Below are positions 6,493 through 10,427 of a stretch of DNA of 10,427 bases, piece by piece (the first letter of the stretch is position 1; each line of letters opens with the position of its first letter). The stretch is from JAWLFI01 sp041685645 (lineage in GTDB: Bacteria; Bacteroidota; Bacteroidia; Chitinophagales; Saprospiraceae): NCBI GenBank assembly GCA_041685645.1, contig JAWLFI010000095.1, forward strand, positions 1 to 10,427, written 5' to 3'. The notes beneath the pieces were generated by a model. That model ran no database searches, had not been told where the DNA came from, and saw only the letters and a program-made list of their open reading frames with translations. The position numbers and the translations under genes were made by a program.

Positions 6493-6573
6493 GTTATACT
6501 CCTTCCTTGCGCCTTGATCTGAACAAAAATCTGCTGCGACTTTTCTATACTTATTTAGTGGTAATGACACTAG
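6407..6573. repeat. MITE-like palindromic element, copy 2
   Basis: This is a second copy in the same orientation, 42 bp from the first. Its left end (6409-6427) differs from the inverted-repeat core at two positions, whereas its right end (6553-6573) is identical to that of copy 1. The two halves also resemble each other imperfectly further inward: TATAGA, AAGTC and GAT(C)TTTTTG recur in the same order from either end, so transcripts could fold into a long hairpin. It begins 38 bp after the stop of the CopZ-like gene on the same strand and may end or stabilise the operon transcript. It contains a mini-ORF with a strong Shine-Dalgarno sequence. Confidence 0.78.
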
Positions 6574-6611
6574 CGAGGGGATACACCCAAAACCACATAA
6601 AAATTGAGTTC

Positions 6612-6833
6612 CTATTGGACTTTTTCCTGCAACTGTGCCTGAAATCCTGCTCGAGCAATAATTTTGGAAATTTCTTCCGGAGTGGCGGACGGACTTTTTA
6701 CGGTTAACAGGCGATCGGGATGCTTCAAATCGAGTTGCCAATCACTGACCTTGTCATTTTTATCGAGCAGAGGTTGGACTTTGGATCGGCAATTGGTGCA
6801 TTGTAAATTCGTGCTGAAGATGTAAGTGTTCAT
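6612..6833 (-). CDS. copZ: CopZ-like HMA metallochaperone
   Basis: The protein is a 73-residue single heavy-metal-associated (HMA) domain starting at ATG 6833, 12 bases after the CopA stop, so it is almost certainly in the same transcript. The metal site is Cys12-Thr-Asn-Cys15, after the first beta-strand (TYIFSTNLQC). The rest follows the babbab fold, with an acidic strand 2-3 region (DWQLDLKHPDRLLTVKS) and a final helix, PEEISKIIARAG. The protein would carry Cu(I) in the cytosol between CopA, the regulator and the metal pool. The usual Met two positions before the first Cys (MxCxxC) is replaced by Leu (NLQCTNC), and the Lys/Tyr that often follows in loop 5 is not obvious. It could therefore bind copper somewhat differently. 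The palindromic elements begin 38 bp downstream. Confidence 0.85.
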   Translation of the reverse strand: MNTYIFSTNLQCTNCRSKVQPLLDKNDKVSDWQLDLKHPDRLLTVKSPSATPEEISKIIARAGFQAQLQEKVQ

Positions 6834-6845
6834 ACTTGAATGTAT

Positions 6846-9065
6846 TTATTTGAGTTGAATATTTTTGAGTCTAAGACTGTTGAGCACCACTGAAACGGAA
6901 CTGAGTGCCATGGCGCCTGCAGCCAACATGGGGTCTAGTAAAAAACCGGTGAAAGGGTAGAGCAATCCGGCAGCGATGGGTATTCCTATGAGGTTGTAGA
7001 TAAAGGCCCAGAATAGATTTTGATAGATTCCGCGGACGGTGAGTTGAGAGAGCTTGAGAGCCTTTGGGATATGTCTAAGGTCGGAGGTGACGAGGGTGAT
7101 ATCTGCCACATCCATCGCGATGTCACTGCCGTGTCCCATAGCAATGCTGAGGTCGGCGCGCGCCAGGGCTTCTGAATCATTGATGCCATCGCCCACCATG
7201 GCTACTTTCCGACCGTTTTGCTGCCATCTCATGACTTCTTCCGCCTTTTCGTCGGGCATGAGTCCGGCCCGGAAGGTAGTGATGCCCACCTCTTGGCTCA
7301 CCGCGCGGGCGGTGTCTTCCTGGTCTCCGGTTAGCATGATGATTTCTATGCCCATATGCTGAAGTTGTGCGATGGCTCGGGTCGAGTGCTCTTTAATGCG
7401 GTCGGCAATTGCCAGCACGGCAATGACCTGATTATCGTGGCCAAAATACACGACGGTGCGTGCTTTGGCCTGCCAGGATTTTGCCTTTTCGCTGAGGTCG
7501 GTGGGCAACTGAAGTTCTTTTTGTTCCATGAGCGCTTTTTTGCCGACCCAAAACCTGTTTCCGACCTCCGTTTCTGCCGTGATGCCCTCTCCGGTCAGGC
7601 TATCAAAGCTCGAGAGGGCGGCAGGGGTGATGCCTTTTTCACTACAGTATCTTAGGATGGCCTGAGCGAGGGGATGCTCGGAACGGGCTTCCATGGCCAT
7701 CAAAACGGCGAGGAGGTGGTTCGCGTCTGTGGATTTTGCCCAGACAATTTGACTTACGGTCGGCCGTCCTTCTGTGATGGTACCGGTCTTATCGAGGATC
7801 AGGGTATCGATATTTCGAGCCGTTTGCAGGCTTTGAGCGTCTTGAATGAGAATTTGATTTTCTGCTCCTTTCCCAATCCCCACCATAATAGCAGTTGGGG
7901 TGGCTAGTCCGAGGGCGCAGGGACAGGCGACCACCAGAACGCTGATCGCTGTCATCAAAGCGCGGGAAAAGGCCGCTTCACCTCCAACGCTCATCCAGAC
8001 CACAAAGGTGATGATGGAAATGAGAATGACTGTGGGAACGAAAATACCAGCAATTTTATCGACGAGTTTCTGCACGGGAGCTTTGCTGCCCTGGGCGGCT
8101 TTGACGCGCGCTATGATTTGTGATAATAAGGTGGCTCGGCCCACTTTTTCTGCCCGGAACTCAAAGCTCCCTGTTTGGTTGATCGTACCGGCAAAAACGG
8201 TATCTCCACTACCTTTTTTCACGGGTTCCGGCTCTCCGCTGATCATACTTTCGTCGATGTAGCTTTGCCCTTCAGTGACCCGGCCATCGACTGGAATTTT
8301 TTCGCCCGGTTTGACGCGGATATCGTCGCCCACCTGAACCCGATCTATAGGCACTTGCTCATCGCCTGAATCTGTAATGAGCGTGAGGGTCTCCGCTTGC
8401 AGGCCCATGAGTTTTTTGAGTGCAGATGTCGTTTGCGATTTGGCGCGCTCTTCCAGGAGGCGACCGGCCAAAATAAAGGTGATAATAACAGTAGCGGCTT
8501 CGTAGTAGACATGAGGCTGAAAGCCCCGACTCGTCCAGAACTCAGGATATATCGTATTGAAGGCGCTAAATATAAAGGCGATTCCGGTGCTGAGCGCCAC
8601 GAGGGAATCCATATTGGCTTGAGCCCGGCGAGCTTGTTTTGCGGCCTGGATAAAAAATTGTCGTCCGAAATAAAAGACGACGGGCACACTCAATAGCAGT
8701 GAGATCCAACGTCCGGGTTCCCATGACATGAAAAACATACCGAGTATAAAGACGGGCAGGGTGAGTAAAGCAGCTCCCAGGGTTTTGAGCTGCAGAGCTA
8801 CATAGGCGGCTTGTTTTTCTTCCTTTTGTTGCTCGAAGGGGTCTTCACCTTCTGTAATTAGATCATAACCAACGGCTTGTAGAGCCGCTCTCAGCTCTTC
8901 ATCTGTCGTATCGTATTCAACCTGAACGGAATGGTCGGCAAAATTGACCTCTGCCTTATGCACTCCCTCCGTCTGTTCCAACACGGATTCTACGCTGGAA
9001 GCACAGGCTGCGCAACTCATGCCGCTGACGGGGAAAATTTGTTTTTTATGATTTGTTCTGGACAT
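6846..9065 (-). CDS. copA: P1B-type copper-exporting ATPase, CopA
   Basis: The protein has 739 residues from ATG 9065; the longer frame starting at a TTG (9119) adds 18 unlikely residues. It has one N-terminal HMA domain with GMSCAAC (Cys18, Cys21). About eight membrane segments follow, with the ion-binding CPC motif at 381-383 (VVACPCALGLATPTA). The actuator motif is SGEPEPV (276-282). The phosphorylation motif is DKTGT (Asp425), with SEHP at 462-465, MLTGD at 577-581 and GDGIND at 625-630. The C-terminal pair Tyr690-Asn691 and MALSSVSVVLNS (719-730) complete the Cu(I) signature. It would pump Cu(I), and possibly Ag(I), from the cytosol to the periplasm using ATP. It lies between the HMA-AraC gene upstream and copZ downstream, all on the minus strand. 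All catalytic motifs are intact. Confidence 0.96.
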   Translation of the reverse strand: MSRTNHKKQIFPVSGMSCAACASSVESVLEQTEGVHKAEVNFADHSVQVEYDTTDEELRAALQAVGYDLITEGEDPFEQQKEEKQAAYVALQLKTLGAALLTLPVFILGMFFMSWEPGRWISLLLSVPVVFYFGRQFFIQAAKQARRAQANMDSLVALSTGIAFIFSAFNTIYPEFWTSRGFQPHVYYEAATVIITFILAGRLLEERAKSQTTSALKKLMGLQAETLTLITDSGDEQVPIDRVQVGDDIRVKPGEKIPVDGRVTEGQSYIDESMISGEPEPVKKGSGDTVFAGTINQTGSFEFRAEKVGRATLLSQIIARVKAAQGSKAPVQKLVDKIAGIFVPTVILISIITFVVWMSVGGEAAFSRALMTAISVLVVACPCALGLATPTAIMVGIGKGAENQILIQDAQSLQTARNIDTLILDKTGTITEGRPTVSQIVWAKSTDANHLLAVLMAMEARSEHPLAQAILRYCSEKGITPAALSSFDSLTGEGITAETEVGNRFWVGKKALMEQKELQLPTDLSEKAKSWQAKARTVVYFGHDNQVIAVLAIADRIKEHSTRAIAQLQHMGIEIIMLTGDQEDTARAVSQEVGITTFRAGLMPDEKAEEVMRWQQNGRKVAMVGDGINDSEALARADLSIAMGHGSDIAMDVADITLVTSDLRHIPKALKLSQLTVRGIYQNLFWAFIYNLIGIPIAAGLLYPFTGFLLDPMLAAGAMALSSVSVVLNSLRLKNIQLK

Positions 9066-9119
9066 ATGTTTTTTCTTTGTTGTAGGTCTGCATTCGAAAA
9101 CCCAACGGGCTGATTTCAA

Positions 9120-9286
9120 TTTTGGGTTGAGAGGGATTTTCAGCTGCTATGCTCGGATCCCGAGCCCTCCTGCCTTTATCCCATCTAAATTCACCCTCCA
9201 CACATTAAGATTCTCCAATGCAAGGGTAAGGATAACAACTTCGGGCTGGAAAGGACATTCAAAATTGCAGAAAAAATTTATACAAT
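9120..9286. promoter_or_regulatory. Gap between HMA-AraC and copA genes, possible operator or second promoter
   Basis: The 221 bp from the regulator's stop to the copA ATG exceeds the spacing expected for a simple operon, so copA may have its own promoter. CTCGG-ATC-CCGAG (9152-9164) is a perfect inverted repeat about 90 bases upstream of the copA start and is the best visible candidate for an operator or an attenuating hairpin. No clear TAnnTTTG element was found. The short plus-strand ORFs here are not supported. Confidence 0.35.
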
Positions 9287-9868
9287 TTATTGCGAAGGGT
9301 CAGAAAGCGGAGGAATGCCGCTTCTCTCTGCATTGAATTGGGAGGGCGCTTGGCCCGTTCTTTGTTTGAAGTGGGAAGACAAATGCGCTGCACTGCTGTA
9401 GCCAACTATATCGGCAATTTCCTGTATGCGATATTGCTGGTAGGAGAGGAGTTCTTTCACCTTTTCAATCCTTTGTTCACTGATAAACTGCTCAATTGTC
9501 CGTCCTTCAATCTGCGAAAAGAGCCGGCTCAGGGCACTGTAATCTCTATGAAACTTTTTTTGGAGCAGAAGCGATACCTTTTCAGCAAAAGGACCCTCCC
9601 GGTGATGAATTTGCTGAATCAAAAACGCTTTTACCTCTTCGACGATCGCCTGATCGGGATCTTGCAGCAATTGAAACCCGATGTCTTCCAGCCGGGCTTC
9701 CAGGGTCCCTAGTTCGTTTTCAGAAAGGGGCTTTGTGAGACGGGCGGAACCTAAACTTACCTCTTCATACTCCAGATTCAACTCATTGAGGAGTTGCTCA
9801 ACAGCCATAATGCATCGCGGGCAGACCATGTTTTTTATGCGAAAGATATTTTGTGATGCAGCGCTCAT
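9287..9868 (-). CDS. AraC-family regulator with N-terminal HMA-like metal-binding domain
   Basis: The protein has 193 residues and starts at ATG 9868. Residues 1-70 form an HMA-like domain: FRIKNMVCPRC gives the MxCxxC site (Cys16, Cys19), and LEDIGFQLL matches the end of an HMA fold. Residues ~75-180 form an AraC DNA-binding region. The first helix-turn-helix lies around YSALSRLFSQIEGRTIEQFI (110-129), and the second around IQEIADIVGYSSAAHLSSHF (148-167), followed by the conserved GQAPSQFN. There is no separate sugar-binding domain, so the CxxC domain is the likely sensor. With copA and copZ downstream on the same strand, it probably activates the copper operon when Cu(I) binds. This arrangement is familiar in Bacteroidota but differs from the MerR-type CueR and CsoR systems of other phyla. 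Metal identity is inferred from the neighbours. Confidence 0.9.
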   Translation of the reverse strand: MSAASQNIFRIKNMVCPRCIMAVEQLLNELNLEYEEVSLGSARLTKPLSENELGTLEARLEDIGFQLLQDPDQAIVEEVKAFLIQQIHHREGPFAEKVSLLLQKKFHRDYSALSRLFSQIEGRTIEQFISEQRIEKVKELLSYQQYRIQEIADIVGYSSAAHLSSHFKQRTGQAPSQFNAERSGIPPLSDPSQ

Positions 9869-9872
9869 AGTT

Positions 9873-9880
9873 CAAATGTA
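9873..9880 (-). promoter_or_regulatory. Candidate -7 promoter element (TACATTTG) of the copper regulator
   Basis: Read on the minus strand, TACATTTG matches TAnnTTTG exactly and ends 4 bases before the ATG of the regulator. This again predicts a start site at or next to the start codon. A T-rich GTTTTA lies about 15 bases upstream, but no exact -33 TTTG. The odd palindrome TTATA-C-TATAA (9939-9949), about 70 bases upstream of the start, could be an operator or simply AT-rich promoter DNA. Confidence 0.4.
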
Positions 9881-10167
9881 AGATTCTTTCTGTATAAAAC
9901 ATTCGTGCCTGTGGAAGTTCAATCGCATTTTTCATAAATTATACTATAAATACTATCTAAGATGTTGGATGGCTATTATTTGATTTCGGGTGACGCCTGG
10001 AAATGCACCCTCCTTTTCGAAAATTTAGTCCACCATCCTTCCCATCCGTTCATCCGGGGAATCCTAATTCAGACATTGAGGCCCTGTGCGTTTGCCATTG
10101 TAGAGACAGGGCTCCTACTACGCCACAATCATATTTTTTGAACAGTTTGAAAATACCGCATTCCCGA
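9881..10167. other. Gene-free region with a dispersed-repeat-like stretch
   Basis: No gene is supported. After an AT-rich promoter zone (to about 9965), bases 10034-10075 contain CATCC three times (starting at 10034, 10043 and 10051) followed by GAATCCTAATTCAGACA (10059-10075). I associate this type of sequence with multicopy intergenic repeats in Bacteroidota and other phyla, from memory and not by search. GCCCTGT/ACAGGGC (10081-10087 and 10106-10112) forms a 7 bp stem with an 18-base loop. A plus-strand frame from 10003 runs across these elements and is considered spurious. Confidence 0.4.
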
Positions 10168-10197
10168 ACCGCGAAGCGGTGGCATTATTATAGAATG
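10168..10197. repeat. REP-like hairpin unit 1
   Basis: A short hairpin, ACCGC-GAA-GCGGT (10168-10180), is followed by GGCATTATTATAGAATG. The same architecture recurs 52 bp later with different but still complementary stem bases, so it is a repeat family conserved in structure. It resembles the short REP-like hairpins ending in an AT-rich 'CATTATTATAG' tail that are scattered between Bacteroidota genes. Confidence 0.65.
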
Positions 10198-10219
10198 AGT
10201 GAACCTAAAACGATTACGA

Positions 10220-10244
10220 ACCCAGAATGGGTGGCATTATTATG
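10220..10244. repeat. REP-like hairpin unit 2
   Basis: ACCCA-GAA-TGGGT (10220-10232) is followed by GGCATTATTATGA. The loop and tail are identical to those of unit 1, while the stem carries paired substitutions that preserve base pairing. The orientation is the same as unit 1, with a period of 52 bp. Confidence 0.65.
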
Positions 10245-10273
10245 ATGCGATCTGGCACACCCACCCATTTCCT

Positions 10274-10301
10274 CCTACTTTTTGAGTGGCCAAAAAGTAG
10301 G
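10274..10301. repeat. Perfect 11 bp stem-loop (CCTACTTTTTG / CAAAAAGTAGG)
   Basis: The arms at 10274-10284 and 10291-10301 are perfectly complementary around a 6-base loop, AGTGGC. The right arm is followed by CAAAAAGCCCCC, which partly repeats it. The A/T tracts in the arms could support bidirectional termination, or this could be part of a dispersed intergenic repeat. No adjacent gene is visible on the right. Confidence 0.6.
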
Positions 10302-10371
10302 CAAAAAGCCCCCGGCCTGTCCTCGCGTCCTGTCGTTCTATCACTCACTTCACTAAACCCCTAAAAACTCA

Positions 10372-10406
10372 CCCGATGTCTGCTGCAAAGGGCAGCATCC
10401 ATCGGG
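10372..10406. repeat. Two-part hairpin with symmetric internal loop
   Basis: CCCGATG (10372-10378) pairs with CATCGGG (10400-10406), and TGCTGC (10381-10386) pairs with GCAGCA (10392-10397) around a 5-base loop. The two stems are separated by a 2x2 internal loop that reads TC/TC on the plus strand and GA/GA on the minus strand. In a minus-strand RNA the tandem G-A mismatches could stack as sheared pairs. The surrounding 10302-10427 has no gene in view; the window ends 21 bases later, so a gene or larger repeat may begin beyond it. Confidence 0.5.
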
Positions 10407-10427
10407 CTCAGACACTACGCGGTTTAC

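Noticed and set aside
6199..6573. CRISPR array or integron attC sites
   Set aside because: There are only two long repeats with internal symmetry and a 42 bp spacer, with no cas or integrase gene and no attC core motifs.
6361..6741. 126-residue minus-strand ORF overlapping copZ and the repeat
   Set aside because: It runs through copZ in the wrong frame and then through the repeat. The CopZ frame has a clear HMA domain, so only the internal ATG at 6492 is kept as a weak candidate.
7054..8696. Series of plus-strand ORFs of 64-120 residues opposite copA
   Set aside because: They are antisense shadows of a strongly conserved P-type ATPase frame.
9066..9119. Extended CopA start at TTG 9119
   Set aside because: The extra 18 residues are not HMA-like. 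ATG 9065 gives the normal length and follows an A-rich leader typical of the other genes here.
10003..10245. 80-residue plus-strand ORF near the right end
   Set aside because: It is composed of dispersed-repeat-like DNA and both REP-like hairpins; the repeat structure explains the sequence better than a protein does.
9881..10427. tRNA or other classical RNA gene
   Set aside because: No cloverleaf or T-loop consensus was found; the visible symmetry is limited to simple hairpins.

Overview
The window looks like chromosomal DNA of a member of the Bacteroidota, perhaps a Saprospiria-like lineage (the finer placement is a guess). Reasons: a lipoprotein with Cys-Ser-Lys-Asp-Asp after its signal peptide, A-rich leaders with no Shine-Dalgarno sequence, TAnnTTTG promoter-like elements, a barrel protein ending in Phe, an AraC regulator fused to a metal-binding domain, and short dispersed hairpin repeats between genes.

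Layout. At the left edge, two AT-rich plus-strand genes encode the C-terminal part of an outer-membrane beta-barrel (2-631) and a probable surface lipoprotein (634-1836). They converge on a minus-strand pair: a MoxR/YehL-type AAA+ ATPase (2056-3141) and, overlapping its start by 19 bases, a protein resembling DUF5691 (3123-4505). Further minus-strand genes follow: an SDR oxidoreductase (4579-5343) and a small HD-domain protein like the (p)ppGpp hydrolase MESH1 (5492-5923).

From about 6040 to 6573 there is no conventional gene. This stretch holds a GC-rich hairpin block and two related elements of about 166 bp in the same orientation, each bounded by inverted repeats (21 bp and perfect in the first). 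They lie directly downstream of a minus-strand copper (or related soft-metal) operon: HMA-AraC regulator (9287-9868), CopA-type P1B ATPase (6846-9065) and a CopZ-like chaperone (6612-6833). In the expected scheme the regulator senses metal through its CxxC domain, the chaperone carries the ion in the cytosol, and the ATPase exports it.

The last 560 bp (9869-10427) hold no supported gene. They contain the regulator's likely promoter, a stretch resembling dispersed intergenic repeats, two REP-like hairpin units with compensating stem changes, and two larger hairpins.

The least explained items are the paired palindromic elements, one carrying a mini-ORF with a strong Shine-Dalgarno sequence, and the DUF5691/AAA+ pair, which lacks the partner genes it usually has. 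No CRISPR array, tRNA, rRNA or complete transposase gene was seen.
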